The translations under genes and the position numbers were made by a program. From Zizania palustris (Eukaryota > Streptophyta > Magnoliopsida > Poales > Poaceae): DNA of 64,000 nucleotides. The notes below the pieces were generated by a model. The model was given only the letters and a program-made list of their open reading frames with translations. It made no database searches and was not told the DNA's origin. Shown in pieces: positions 22,224 to 35,500 of this stretch; position 1 is the stretch's first letter, and every line of letters starts with the position of its first letter. The stretch spans positions 69,319,144 to 69,383,143 of the forward strand of contig JAAALK010000287.1 in the NCBI GenBank assembly GCA_019279435.1, in the 5' to 3' direction.

Positions 22224-22638
22224 TGAGAAACCAAGTGGGGTTTGCACTGGGGTTCGCCCTCTGGACTTGTGTTTGCTGTTTGGGGTTCACTGATGGGATC
22301 AATGGGTGTTTTGCATGGAGATTCCTGTTTTGCTTGTCTCATATGTGTAGGGTTGAGATGCAAGTCAATTGTCAACGGCGGGTGATCGGGGTCAAGCGGG
22401 GAGCTTGATGCCAGACGGTCATGGATGCTGGGTGAAGTTGAGGAAGATCTCAGACGTACACGTGGAGATAGAGCAAGACATGGACGGACGGATGATCGGG
22501 ACAGTGTGTTGACCAAGTCAGCGAAAGGGAGGCCAGTGCAAGTAACAAGGTGGCTCGAGGGATCGAGAGCGAGAGAGACTTGCTGGCGGCCGAGTTCGCA
22601 GATGGGTGACACGTGTCGGCGATCCGGTGTGCTTTGTT

Positions 22639-22655
22639 GGTTTTGGCGCAAAACC
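22639..22655. promoter_or_regulatory. Conserved LTR palindrome with E2F-like core (Sirevirus C)
   Basis: GGTTTTG and CAAAACC arms around GCG. The core TTTGGCGC fits the E2F consensus TTTSSCGC. The same element recurs at 37327, 45922 and 55285. Confidence 0.5.
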
Positions 22656-22821
22656 ATCAGATCAAGATCCAAGCATCCTGAAGCAAAGCCGTAGTCGCTA
22701 CGAAAGCTTCGAATCGGGACAAACTACCTTTAGATAGGATTTTACATTTTTAGCCTTGTGTGCCTTCGTGTGTGTAAAAAACCCTAGAGGTATTTTTGTC
22801 TTTTCCTGTTTTTGAATTGCC

Positions 22822-22829
22822 TATAAAAG
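22822..22829 (+). promoter_or_regulatory. TATA box of Sirevirus C LTR
   Basis: TATAAAAG, at the position matching the TATA boxes of the related LTRs. Confidence 0.6.
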
Positions 22830-23861
22830 GCCCCCTAGTCCTAGGGTTTCCATAAACTCATTCCAATGAAAACTTAGAGTTCACTTTACTCATCTTTCTC
22901 CAGAAATTTTCTTCCCAAGATTCGGTTTTCTCGAGGGGTCGCTATTCACTGGCCGACGATTTTTGTGAGGAGGTGGTGGCTGGTTTTGGCTGTGGCGGCG
23001 AGGCGCCTGCACATCGGCGCGGGAAGCAGACCAAGCAGTGGGCGTTGGGCGGAGCACACAGGGCGGTTGCAGCATGACGCAGCTGTAATTTTTTCGAGGC
23101 GCGTGCAACTGAACCAAGGACGCTGCAGGAAGCAAACCGAAGGAAAATTGCTTCAGTCGGCCAAGCACAAACTTTGATTTTCCTGAAACATGGTTTGCAC
23201 TTGGATCAAGAAAATTTGATTAGCTTCATTTGAAGTTCAAAGCCCCCATACTTGTATGCTCTTGATTTCTTTATGTTAGGTAAGTACATGTATGCAAGTT
23301 TCTGCTCTTGCATTCAATATTGATTGATTGACTGTGTTGATTAAAATTGTTTCATGTGATATATTTTCAGTTTGCACTACAAATATTTACTCATATATTT
23401 GAGAGAACCGGTTGTTTCCTGCATTTATTTTATCTAATTAAATGCGTTAAATATTGTGTTTTCTCACATCTATTAATCTGCCTGTGAACTGTGGTCATTT
23501 TCCATGCATTTGATGAAATATTTGTGGCATGTAGAAATGCTTGTCGATTTGTTCTTCTGATCTGTGAGTCAGTTTTTAATCTGCCTTGCAAGTTGTGGAC
23601 AGGTGTCTTTCAGTCAGGACCTCAGTTTATTTTTGAAGGCTAGATTATTTTTAGTGCTTGTGATCTCTCAGACTGTCGCATCATATCATATCTGACAGGA
23701 GAGTGATAGCACTAGCTTTGTCTAGAAGTTTGTTGTGAAAGTTTATTTGCTTCTGCTTATTCATTTAGAGGAGCGTTGAGTGTTTAAAAAGGCCATCAAT
23801 TCAATAGAATTTGTTGAGGCGCCTATTCACCCCCTCTAGTCGCCCGTTTTGGTCCTATAAT

Positions 23862-23873
23862 TGGTATCAGAGC
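23862..23873 (+). other. Primer-binding site of Sirevirus C
   Basis: TGGTATCAGAGC, two bases after the LTR. Confidence 0.92.
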
Positions 23874-23924
23874 AAGGTTAAGATCACCAGTTGACCTTAA
23901 CCGGTTCTGTGATCCTTTGGCGAC

Positions 23925-24921
23925 ATGGACAGAGTCGGTAAAATTCCGTCGTTCGATGGGACGGATTTTGCTTACTGGAAGGTGTGCATGGAGGCTTATC
24001 TCCAAATCTAAGGAAGTGCAATTTGGGAGATTGTGGACTAATAATACTCCATCCCTGAGACTCACACTACTCAGGCTGAGAAAGATCAGTATAGTGCTAA
24101 CTACAAAGCTAGAAATATATTGTTCATTGGCCTGAGTAGAAATGAGTTCGATAGGGTGCAACATCTTCAGACTGCAAGGGAGATTTGGTCCACACTCATT
24201 GTGTTTTATGAGGGCACAACTCAGATCAAGGTCAGGCGTCAAAGCACTTACAACCAATAGTATCAAATGTTTGTGTAGAGCCTTGGTAAATCTATTGATG
24301 CTATGTTTTCCCGTTTTGATGCCATCGTGAGTAATCTTCGTTCCACGGGTGTGCTTGCTTATTCTGATCATGAGAGGTCTATCAAGCTTCTCTACACTCT
24401 TGATCATAGCATATGGGAGGTAAAGATATCCGGCATTGAGGAATCCACAAGTTACGACACGTTAACTTGTGATGAACTCTTTAGCAAGCTTAAGTCCACA
24501 GATTGCCAAGGCATCTCACCAAGGACTTGGAAACTCTTTGCCACCATCCATGGCACTAGTTTCTGGTTCTGGCAGTGGCGCCTCATCTAGAGGTATTGCT
24601 TCGGGTTCTTCTGGATCTTGTGTCTTTACTGGTGGTTTTGCCTTGTCTTCTTTGGTCTCTGTCACAAAAGAGCAGGTGGACACTCTAGATGATGAGGAGC
24701 TTGCTCTCATTGTCAAGAAGTTCACCTAGTTCTATAATGATAGATGGGATCAGAGGAGAGGAGGCTCTCGAGGGTGTTTTGAGTGTAGGGATACATCGCA
24801 TATTAAAGCTAACTGCCCTAAACTCAAAAAGAAAGATGAGAATGAGCACATGTACCAAAAGAGGGACAAAAAGACTTATTTCAAGAAGAACCGCGGTAAG
24901 CTTTCCAAGAGAGCAGCCAAG
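23925..24921 (+). pseudogene. Sirevirus C gag, first part
   Basis: The ATG at 23925 gives MDRVGKIPSFDGTDFAYWK, homologous to the gag start of Sireviruses A and G. A stop follows within about 30 codons, and more stops occur over the next 200 bases. The frame then recovers (SIDAMFSRFDAIVSNLRS, LTCDELFSKLKST), shifts, and reaches the first CCHC knuckle with an altered residue (CFECRDTSHIKANC) near 24780. It ends inside a Lys-rich segment where element D is inserted. The continuation is at 41317. Confidence 0.85.
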
Positions 24922-24926
24922 GCTGT
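24922..24926. repeat. Target-site duplication of element D, left copy (GCTGT)
   Basis: GCTGT here and GCTGC at 41312-41316 flank element D, differing by one C/T change. Homologous gag copies have GCTGC at this point. Confidence 0.8.
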
Positions 24927-25419
24927 TGTTGGCATAAAAGTTTACGCTAACAGGTTCTCTGAGATCAAGAACGGACAAACAGTGAGTTCGTGTTTAAGAA
25001 CTGTCTCAAGCCTCCGTATTGGATAATATCTTGAGTAGTTCGAATAGGTGTATTGAATAGCTAAGTATTCGATCCCCCTTACAGGGTAGAGAGGGGGGTA
25101 TTTATAGGCAAAAATGTCTAAGGAAAAGACCTAGTTACCCCTAAATTACAACCGACATAGTGGAAACTATTCGGTACCCAGAGCAGGGTTAAAAGGGTAA
25201 AGTTATCTGGGGTAGACGGATAAGCCAAACGTCTTATCAATCTTGCCGTTCTGCTTCGGAGCCTTCGTATCTTGCGAGGGGCTTCTCCGGACTTCGAATC
25301 GAGGCACCCTTCGGCTTGATGCCTTCTCCTTCGAATAAGAGCCCACCAGCTCCGAAGCTTAATGGATCTTTTGAGTTGTTAATCTCTAAGTCCTGAAAGT
25401 GAAGCAATTTCCCCCAACA
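24927..25419 (-). repeat. 3' LTR of Tat element D
   Basis: An LTR of 493 bp bounded by TG and CA and nearly identical to 40819-41311. The purine tract next to it on the minus strand is GAGGGGCTAC (25429-25420). Confidence 0.93.
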
Positions 25420-25914
25420 GTAGCCCCTCGAATACGCCTCTTCGGATTTAACCTGTACAGAAGGGAGGCAGTATATGCAAGGAATATTTTCATATTCTGA
25501 GACTTAGAGAAAATTTGAACACATTACATTCCTTCGGAGGATTTTGGACCCAAATCATTCGGGCCCCTTCTTCGAGCTCTCAACGCAGTGTGAACACATC
25601 GTGAGAAGAGAACCGCTTCGAAGCGCAAACGTCGTGAGGAGCCGTTTGGTTATAGTCGTTACAGCGTAAGTAGCCGTTACACCCTGTAAAAGGTAACGGT
25701 CGAAATTTACGGCGGTTTCTCATCGTTCCACTTTCTGGACCCACCTGCCAGTGGCGGAAGTCAAACCTACAGTGTGAATGCGATCGAAGCGTAGCAACCA
25801 ACGGACGATTATAAAAGGAGGATTAGAAGTTACCCGAAACTTTTTACCGTACTCAACACCGGCTATTCACTTTCTTTAACCCCCACTTCTCACAATCTCC
25901 CAATCCACCGAGCA
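25420..25914 (+). promoter_or_regulatory. Upstream region of the antisense gene, with TATA box
   Basis: Between the 3' LTR and the antisense ATG. TATAAAAG lies at 25810-25817, 98 bp upstream of the ATG at 25915, followed by a CT-rich leader of plant 5' UTR type (CACTTTCTTTAACCCCC). No frame of its own was recognised. Confidence 0.55.
25810..25817 (+). promoter_or_regulatory. TATA box of the antisense gene
   Basis: TATAAAAG, 98 bp before the ATG, on the strand opposite to the retrotransposon's own transcription. Confidence 0.6.
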
Positions 25915-28900
25915 ATGGCGAGGACCAGCCACATCGTTCCGGCGGTGGCGAGCACTCTGGCGCAGAGGCAAGCGTGGGCCGCCTCGGCTGCGGCAGCAAT
26001 GACGGGGGCTCCGGGCGATGCCTGGCCCAAAAACCCTCGAGAGCTCCGCCCACCATCCAAGAATAAGATTTCTCAAAGCTTCCTCATCGGCCAGTCTACG
26101 AGCACCGCCTAGTCTATTGAGGAGGCCGTGGAAGGGAAGCTGGGGGCCGGACTGAGAACTCGAGTCCCCGGGTCGGAATCAACCCCGAGGCCACGAAGCG
26201 GAGAAGTGGTGGTTTTCGAGGCATTCTTCGAAGCGGGCTTGGGACTTCCGGCCATTGAATTCTTGACGGAGGTGCTGGACCTGTTTCACATCACTCTTCC
26301 TCAATTATCTCCCAATGTCGTCGCCCGCCTAGCTCTCTTCGAGTGGGCGCTCCAGGTCGAAGGGTGCGAAGGACGCTCGGAGATCTTTGCAGCCACACAC
26401 GAAGCTATCTGCCAGCCGAAGACACAGGATGGGCCTGGGGACTCCAAGGTGATAACAGCCTTCGGCAGTGTCAACTTCCAGTTGCAGAGGGAGCACACCC
26501 AACACTTTCCCGCAATGGCCATCAATGATCGGTGGTACACCAACTGGATCCTTCAGTGGTTTTATGCCGAAGTTGGAGAGGACTCCCCCCTCACAGGGCC
26601 TCTCCAGGAGATCTGGTTCCAGAAGGAGGCGGAGGTTGCTCCGAACCCTATCCTTCTCTCCACGCGGCTAGGGCTGCTGACCTCGGTGGCACGCCGCATG
26701 AGCATGTGCGACCTCGCCGAAGAGTTCGTCGCCCTCCGGATTCCACCCCTCGGGGCCAACTGGCCGATAGTGTTTCAGCAGGCCTCAGAGGGTGACCTCC
26801 GAACCCTAGGTAAGACTTCAACTCCTGCAGTAATATGTTAGATGATGATAATAACATACTTATAACATGTTACCCTTTTTTCCAGCGGCTCCACTGGCGC
26901 TAGCTCCGGAAGACATAGCTCGGGCCACCGAACGGGTCCTTGGAGCCCCTATGGAGGCCGAAAGACAGAAGAGGCTGGAGCTGGTAGGGAGCTAGGAGCG
27001 CTCCAACAGAGTGTGGGGAGCTCTCGGAATGGAGCCCCCTCCTCTACCAGACTTTAGCTCGACCGGAGCAGCCCCTCGGAAGTGGAAGGCTGTCGCCGAG
27101 CCCCCCAAGAAAGCCAGCAAGACGCCGCCTAAGAAGAAGAAGGTGGCGAAGATCCCTCCGCAGCTGACTCCTGCTTCGTCCGCTTCGTCCCTGGACGTTC
27201 AGAGCTCGGCCTCAGAGGAGTCCGAGGACTCCAATGCCCAACTGGCGGTGACCTTCGAGAATTTTCTCTTGGAGGGCGACAAAGATGCGGCGGGAGTCCC
27301 AGCTGAAGCTTCCACTCAGGAGTTTGCGGAGGTAGACCCGTCACGCACCCCCATGCCCGCTGTTGTAAACTTGGAGTCGGACTCCACCACCCCCAACTCA
27401 CCCGTAACCGGGGTGATCACGGCGGAAGTCGAGCCTCCAGCAGAAAACGCGCCGGAGAGGACTTCGGGAGACGACATCGACAATATACTCCGGATGTACG
27501 AAGTCCTGGAGGATCCGACAATCTTGCCCCACGGGTCCTCCAAAGGTATGCTACGAAGCTTTTACCTTGGTCGACACCTGCAACAATCTTTGCTCGCAAA
27601 TGCTTATCTAATATCCTGATACTGTAGGTACCTCGAAGGGTGACGGAGCTCCGGCGGCGCCCGAAGTCCCAATTTCTTCAGAGGTCGGGGTTCCGATGGA
27701 CACCTCGACTCTCTTGGATGCTCTAGCCTTGGTGGCGGAGGTCGTGCCCTCTGATGCGGCTCCGGTGGCCGAGGTTGCCTCCGCTGATGCGTCTCCGGAC
27801 GAAGGGGTAGCCACCGAAGAAAGGGCCACCTCCGCCTTAGCCGACGCGCTTGCCTTCGTGCCGGGGAGGGGCAAAAGTATGTCTAGCCTCGGCCTCCCCC
27901 TGGCCCAACGACGGCCTCAGCCAGCAACTCGGAGGAGGAGGCCACCGGAGATGATCGCCAAGCTTCGTCTTGGCTCCCTTTGCTGGTTCCGTTCTTGGAG
28001 CACCGGACGGGTCTCCGAGCGCTCCTGGAGCCTTTGGTGGAGAAGAGCCAGGATATTGTGAATTCGGACCTGGTCTCTGCTCTGAGCGAAGCGAGGGCTC
28101 CGACGCTCAACATGGCCCTCGAAAGGGCTGCCCTTCAGGTATGAAAAGCACCACAACCACTTCTAATTAGTAATTGTAAATATTTGGTACTTACTTGTTC
28201 TTTTTCTTTGCAGTAATTCGTTCTTGCTAGAGCGGCAGCGACTTCCAATGAAGTCGAAACCAATCGACTCAAAAGGAAGGTTATCACCCTCCAAACCGCC
28301 CTCAAAGGCTCTGACGAAAGATCCCTTCAGTTGGAGGAGGAAGTCTTGGAGGAACGGAGGGCTAGGGCTGCGGCCGATGAAGCCCTTCGAATAGCGAGGC
28401 AAGACAACGACGCGCTCCATTCTTTGGCCCAAGAGGCTGAAGCCGAGCGTGTAGTTCTTTGAGCGGAGGTTGAAAAGCTTCGGCAATCGGCGGCCACTTC
28501 AAGCGCTCAGCTGGTGGAGCTCCAAGGGGCCCTTAATCAAGCGATGGCCCAGAAAAGCTCCTTGATGCTCCAAGTGGCCGAAGTGTCTGCTACTGCTGCG
28601 GGGCTAGAAGCAGCGGAGAAGAAGAACGCTAGCGCGGCAGATCGTACCTTGGACGCCCTCCAGGGTACCTTGGAATATTTTGGCACAATGTGCCCTTCGT
28701 CTTCTGCGGCTGCCAGCGAACCCCTCGACCGGAAGCTGAAGATGATCCAAGTGGCGGCGTCGTTGATGATGAACTCCGGCGTCCGGTACGGAGAGATCTC
28801 CGGTTAGTGCACCGGCATTGGAGTTCTTCGTCACCTCGAAGCCCTTTAGATCCCCCTCGCTTCAGTCGGGAGTTCGACCCCTGGGAGCTTCGCCTCTGAA

Positions 28901-29101
28901 GACCTGCTACACCCATCCTCAGATGTAGCCTCGGCCTAGGAAGCCTTCCGGTCGACTTGGAAGATGGACCACAAGTCTGCGGCCAAAGCTTGGATCAACG
29001 AGGCCCGTCGGCAGAAGCAAGCACAGACAAGGCCACCTCTTCCTGCCTCGCCAGCCCCGCACCTCCTGCTCCACCAACCGACCCGCAGGTCTAGCTCTTA
29101 G
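25915..29101 (+). pseudogene. Antisense accessory gene of Tat element D (gypsy-type putative transposase-28-like), four exons, decayed
   Basis: The frames join across three introns with good sites. Intron 1 is 26810-26885 (GTAAGA to TTCCAG), intron 2 is 27546-27627 (GTATGC to CTGTAG), intron 3 is 28139-28213 (GTATGA to TTGCAG). Exon 1 (25915-26809) holds a domain resembling the plant putative transposase, gypsy-type family (FEAGLGLPAIEFLTEVLDLF, then DRWYTNWILQWF). Exon 2 has a Pro/Lys segment and an acidic serine-rich region. Exon 3 ends VNSDLVSALSEARAPTLNM. Exon 4 is a long predicted coiled coil. Breaks: stops at 26110, 26993, 28214, near 28462 and 28805, two later ones, and a one-base shift near 27870-27905. 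It runs opposite to gag-pol. The function of this family is not established; the transposase name is historical. Confidence 0.7.
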
Positions 29102-29134
29102 GGCAATCATGTATACAAAATCTTGTAAAGCACA

Positions 29135-32100
29135 TGTGGCGCCCCGATTTACCGAAATCAGAACATTATTGAATTACATAAGAAAAACAATAATACAAGA
29201 GGTTCATCATGCGACAATCGTACATACGACAGTATTCATGGTACGCAGACCATATTTATTACATCAGAGTTAAATAAAAACAATAATAAAGTAAATTGCA
29301 TGACGAATGCCTTCTTCAAGATCTTTCCGCTTGACTAGGTCGCTACTCCAGACCGTCTTCATAGTAGGCATCCTCTGTGGGGTCCAACGGGTATGAGTAG
29401 AAAAAGTACTCAACAAGCCACCGCAAATGCAAATAATAATGCAGGATAATAAACAAGGAAGGGTAATGGCTAATAGTGCGGAAAAGTACATTTTCATTTA
29501 TTGCAATTAGTGTAGTCCAATTTAATCATGCGGAAAAGTAAACATGAGCATCAACAACATCATCTAACTCGAGGAGTACGTTTTACCTCCTCGCACAACA
29601 GTCCTTACATGTCAAACCATCATGCACATACTTATTCAGAGTAATCTAACTGTGGGATGTCACGCAACCCGCCCTTGACCGTGGGCTCGGCTTTTCAAAA
29701 AGATTTAAGACTCTGATCAGAGATGTACTACTGTACCCACAAGGCATGCACTCATCCCAAACGAGATGACCCATACCACGGGAACTCGTGCCAAAACCTC
29801 AGCATGAAATGCTCTAAGCGATAACCACCCGCTCTAGGTTTCGCTGGCGTGCCGGGCCGCATCCCGGCTAACGTCGCACCCCCTTTTGCGCCACATTGGT
29901 ACAAGCCACCCGCAGGTGCTGCTTGACTCATCTCCAAATGGTGGCCTCGGTTTAGAACACTCCATACCTTAGTTAGGACTTACCCATTAGACTTGTGGTT
30001 AGTACGGAAGTGTATTGCAACGGATCCCGCAGACCGGTCCTTATAGTGCCTCGTCTGCTACCGACCAATGCCCTAGCTTGCACCCGGAACCCACCATGCA
30101 TTCACTCACAACCACAACTCCAACACCGACAGAATTCCAAAGATGAGAATAACGAGGATCATATAGTAGAACCAATCACTACGACTCATTTTTAATCCTA
30201 TAGCAATCGTGTCAATACATTGGACACTAGCTAATAACAGTTACCATATGGTGACAAGGAGTTTAGGCTAGAGAGCATGGCTTGGGTTGCACATCAAGTT
30301 CGGGGGATCCTAAATAAATATATTGTAAGGGTATCATTTGACTAATGCATATAACCTATGTGTTTTAGCGATAGTTTAATCAAACATGGGTTCAACATGC
30401 TCAAAAGATTGGTTTGGTGACTTGCCTTGTTCAGCGAAAGGAAAGGGAGGGACTTCCTGGAAGTATTCCGGCTCCTCGGTGGCGTCGTAGTCTTCCCAAT
30501 ATAATTAAAGTAAAATAAAATAAATGCAACATACAATCAAACAATATAACATCACATAATAAGCACAAAGGTTTAAGTTGGTTTGACTTGAAGAAAGCAA
30601 GTTGCTATGTTTCTAAAACTTATTTCATAAATAATTTAAAATGAACCATAATGAAATATTGTCTTACATAAAAGGGGTTTTAAGTGTGAATAATCTCATT
30701 TTAAGTTTTCTAATTAATTTAAAATGAATGGTTCAGAGAAAACTTAGTGGTTTCATCATTTTTAGCAGGGAAATACATATAAACTTTTTTCTGAAATTTA
30801 AATAATTAAAATTGGATTTTACCTTAAGGGCATTTGAAAACTTTATTTAAATAATCATGAAAAAGTCTAAAGTAACATACTGTTTTTATTGAACTAAAGG
30901 GTAGAGAATAAAATTATAAAATTTCTGAAATTGAAATGACAATTTTTAGAGTTCAAATGCGATAGATATGAATTTTTGAAGTTTTAAAGCATTTCTGGAA
31001 TTTAAATTAAACCAAAAACAGGCGTCGGTCCACGGTGAGCCGAGACCACCATGCACCTGTGCACTGTGCGTGTGCGCCGGATCAAGATCCACCATTGGAT
31101 CATGATCGGGCGGTCACGGGCGAGGCGGGGGAGTTAAAATGACGTGGACGGCTGAGATTAAAACGTTGAACCGGTACGCATCGTGCGGCTCAGATGCGAT
31201 GCGGGATTTTAAACCTAGCGAATGGCTGAGATTAGAACGTACCCCTTAGCCGAGATCTAATGGATCTGATTAAATCGCACGCGGGAATTAAGCGTCACCG
31301 TCGGATCCAGATCGCACGGTTGCGCGTGAATCCGACACGGCACGGGTACTCAGCCCGTGCCGGTCGTCTTCTCCGGCGACGGCGAGCGGGCCAAAGGCCA
31401 CGGCGAGCGATGGCGGTCAAAGCTAAGGCCTAAAACGGGAAGAGGACATTGCGGGGATCATGAGGGTACCTCTGCGGTGGTCCGGGGACGACGGGGCGCG
31501 GCCGGCGGCGAGGGTAGATGGCGAGGTGGTTTCGGGTCCTTGTCGGTGACGGCGTTCCGGTGAGGTTCGTCGATGGCGGAGGGGCGGCCGGGGTCGGTGA
31601 TGTCCTTGCGGTCACGGCGGTGTAGTTGGCTAGGGCGGAGGAGGTTACTAGCGACGGCGAGGAGCGACCGGAGTAGGAGCGGCGGTGAGGTGTTAAAAAC
31701 CGAAGGGGGGAGCGCTCTGTTCGTTCTCGCTGTGAATGGCCGTGGGGGTTGAACGCGGTGGAGGCCAGGGGCTTAAATAGGGCAACCAGCGAAGCTCACA
31801 TGCAAGGAAAGCCGAGGGAGGGCCTTAACTCGCCGGCGAGGGCTCGGCCATGCACGGTCCGGTGTTCCCGGGGGCTTAAACGCGTGGTTTAACGGGGGGA
31901 AACGGTCGGCCGGGCGCAGGGAACCGATTAATGGTGTCAATTTAATGGGGGAGGGGCCGGCGAGGCGAATCCGAGGGTGAGGTCGTCGGCCGACGCGATT
32001 TGGGGGTGGCGGCGCGAGGTGGACGACGATACTGACAAGCGGGGGCCACTGGCCAGCGGGCGCGAGTGCGCGAGGGTGGGGACTGACGGGTGGGGTCAGG

Positions 32101-32548
32101 CTCAGGCGCGGGAGGGTCTGTTGGTGCCGACAGGTGGGGCCGGGGTGTCGGGTGCGCGCGCGAGAGGAGAGGGGGGTCACTGACGAGCGGGGCCCGGGTG
32201 TCAGCTCGAGCGCGTGGGAGGCAGTGGGCTGGGCCGGTCGGGAGAGAGAGAAAGGGAGGGGAGGGGCCCATTACTGTTTCAAAACATTTCTGAATAAAAA
32301 TAATTCTAGGAAATAGATTAAAATTTTAGGGCTACTTCCAAGCTTGGTAAAAAATTTATAAAAATTCTCAAAAATATATTTTGGTCTTAGGATCATACAC
32401 AAAAAGTTTCACCTCCTAGTTTGGCCATTTACTCTATGTTGTAGTTCAAAATGGGAAAGGAGGGTATTAAAGGTATTTTCAAAATAATAAAATCCAGGAA
32501 ATTGAATTAAATAATATTTTTATTCCTCTGAAAAATTGGGGTGTTACA
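29135..32548 (-). repeat. 3' LTR of chromovirus E
   Basis: About 3414 bp, running on the minus strand from TGTAACACCCC (32548) to GGCGCCACA (29135; the end could be 29137). Its block around 29650-29750 matches the LTR of chromovirus B. The GC-rich part 31020-32280 yields long open frames of low-complexity Arg/Pro or Gly composition that are not genes. Confidence 0.82.
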
Positions 32549-32562
32549 AACCTATCCCCCTT
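32549..32562 (-). other. Polypurine tract of chromovirus E
   Basis: AAGGGGGATAGGTT on the minus strand, touching the 3' LTR. The Tekay-type CTCGAGGACGAGATT sequence lies just upstream of it. Confidence 0.85.
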
Positions 32563-32592
32563 ACAAAGAATCTCGTCCTCGAGATTGGAACG

Positions 32593-35500
32593 TTATTCGA
32601 ATAACTCGGGGTATTGGGCTTTCAGTTCGTCTTCCTTTTCCCATGTAGCTTCTTCGGCGGGGTGGTTGTCCCACTGAACCTTGCAGAAGCGAACTACACG
32701 ACTCCTGGTTACCGTTTCTTTGGTTTCCAAGATCTTGATGGGTTTCTCAATGTAGGTCAAGTCTCCTTGGACGTTGAGCTGTTGAAGATCGGCTTGCTCG
32801 GCGGGCACACGGAGGCACTTCTTCAACTGAGAGACATGGAACACATCATGAACTCCTGCCAAAGATGGAGGCAGTTCAAGTTGATATGCCACTTCTCCTT
32901 GCCGTCGGAGGATCTGAAAAGGTCCGACATAGCGGGGTGCTAGCTTGCCTTTCATGTTGAACCTTTGAGTGCCACGGAGGGGAGTGACTCGGAGATAGAC
33001 ATAATCGCCCTCCTCAAAGGTTAGGTCTCTTCGACGGTTATCGACATAGCTCTTCTGTCGGGACTGGGCTATCTTTAACCGGTCCCTTATGATCTTGACC
33101 TTCTCTTCGGCTTCTCTTAATATATCTGTCCCAAATAGTTGTGATTCTCCAGTTTGATCCCAGAGCAACGGTGTTTTTCACTTACATCCGTAGAGTGCTT
33201 CGAACGGGGACATTTGCAGGCTAGCTTGATAGCTGTTGTTGTAGGAGAACTCTGCATAGGGTAAGTTCTTGTCCCACATTCTGCCAAAGTCTAGAGCGCA
33301 AGCTCTAAGCATATACTCCAGTATTTGGTTGACCCTTTCGGTTTGACCGTCGGTCTGTGGATGATAGGCGGTGCTAAAATTCAGCCTGGTGCCGAGTTCC
33401 TCTTGAAGGTTCTTCCAAAACTTGGAGGTGAACTGACTCCCATGGTCAGATACAATCTTCTTAGGAACTCCGTGAAGGCACACGATCCGGGTCATATACA
33501 ACTCTGCCAACTTGGCGACTGTGTAAGTTGTCTTGACCGGGATGAAGTGGGCTACCTTGGTGAGTTGATCGACGATCACCCAGATAGAATCGTGACCAGC
33601 TTGGGTCCTTGGCAGTCCCGTGATGAAGTCCATTCCTATCTCTTCCCATTTCCATTCAAGGACTTTGAGGGGTTGAAGAAGTCCGGCAGGTCTTTGATGT
33701 TCTGCCTTGACTCGCCGGCATGTGTCGCACTTGGCCACATACTCAGCTATTTCCCTCTTCATGCTGACCCACCAATATTTTTTCCTTCAGATCTTGATAC
33801 ATCTTGGTACTCCCGGGATGTATGGAGTATAGAGTATCGTGGGATTCTTGAAGGATGAGAGTCTTCAACTCCGGCTTGTCGGGTACGCATATCTGGTTTC
33901 CGAACCAAATGGTACTATGCTCGTCCTCGGAGAATCCGGGGGCTTTACCCTTTCTCATGTTCTGCTGGATCTCCAAGATATCCGGGTCTTCCTTCTGTTG
34001 TTCTCGGATTTGGTCTATCAAGACAGGCCGAGACTCCAAGGCAGCGAGGTACGCTCGGGTGGTGATCCCTAGATTCAGCCTTTCCATCTCCTTGTAGAGC
34101 AGAGGGGCTTGATCCTGAATAATGATGGCATTGCAGTACGCTTTTCGACTAAGGGCATCTGCCACCACATTTGCCTTGCCTAGATGATAATGGATGCCCA
34201 AGTCGTAATCCTTGATCAGTTCCAACCATCTCCTTTGCCTGAGGTTCAGGTCCGGTTGGGTGAATATGTACTTGAGGCTCTTGTGGTCGATGAAGACCTC
34301 ACACCGATTCCCCACAAGGTAATGTCTCCATATCTTCAAGGCATGAACCACGGCTACTAACTCTAGGTCATGGGTCAGGTAGTTCAGCTCATGCGGTCTC
34401 AGTTGTCAGGAGGCGTAGGATATCACCTTCCCATCTTGCATCAAGACACATCCCAAACCTTGGCGAGAAGCATCACAGTAGACGTGGAAATCTTTCTAGA
34501 TGTCTGATAGGGTTAGGATTGGAGCTGACACGAGCTTCTTCTTGAGGGTCTGGAAGCTTTCTTCACATTCTGGGGTCCATTCAAACTTCGCTTCTTTCTG
34601 TAGAAGTCTGGTCATAGGCTTGGCGATCTTTGAAAAATTCTCGATGAACCGGCGGTAGTATCTGGCCAAGCCGAGAAAACTCCGGATCTCGGTCACGGTA
34701 GTGGGTTGCAGCCAGTTGGTCACTGCTTCCACGGTGGTTGGGTCCACCGTTATTCCTCCGGCAGATATGACATGGCCGAGGAACTTCACCTCAGATGACC
34801 AAAATTTGCATTTGCTGTATTTGGCGTACAGTTGCTGTTCCCTTAGCTTTCCGAGGGTCATACGAAGGTGGGTTTCATGTTCTTCCTTGGTTTTGGAGTA
34901 GACGAGGATATCGTCGATGAATACCATGATGAACTTATCCAAGAACTCCATGAAAACGTTGTTCATCATGTTCATGAAAAAGGCCGGGGCATTCGTGAGT
35001 CCGAACGACATCACTGTATACTCGTAGAGTCCATAGCGGGAGGTGAAGGCAGTCTTGGGTATGTCCTCTTCTCTAATCCTCAATTTGTGATAACCTGACC
35101 TGAGGTCAATCTTGGAAAACACCGAGGATCCCTTCAGTTGATCGAACAGGTCGTCGATCCGAGGCAATGGGTACTTGTTCTTGATGGTTACGTCATTCAA
35201 GGCTCTATAGTCCACTCACATCCTCTTGGTCTTGTCTTTCTTCATGGCAAAGATAACCGGTGCACCCCAGGGTGAGGTACTCGGACGGATGTACCCTTTC
35301 TGCTCTAGGTCTTCAATGTTGCTCTTGACCTCGGCTAATTCGTTGGCGGCCATCCGGTATGGGCGCTTGGAGATTGGAGTGGTCCCGGGGACAAGTTCGA
35401 TTCTGAATTCGATGTCCCGCTTGGGAGGCATTCCTGGTAGGTCCTCTGGGAAGACGTCCATGAACTCCTTGACTATGGGCACGTATTCAAGGGCTAGCGA

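Larger units (their letters stand above)
22224..23859 (+). repeat. 5' LTR of Sirevirus C
   Basis: An LTR of 1636 bp opening TGAGAAACCAAGTGGGG and ending TTTTGGTCCTATA. It holds a TATA box at 22822-22829, the TTTTGGCGCAAAA palindrome at 22639-22655 and the GTAGTCGCTACGAAA motif near 22690. Confidence 0.85.

Noticed and set aside
31357..32316. Gly/Arg/Pro-rich open frames on both strands
   Set aside because: GC-rich part of the chromovirus E LTR; low complexity, no domain.
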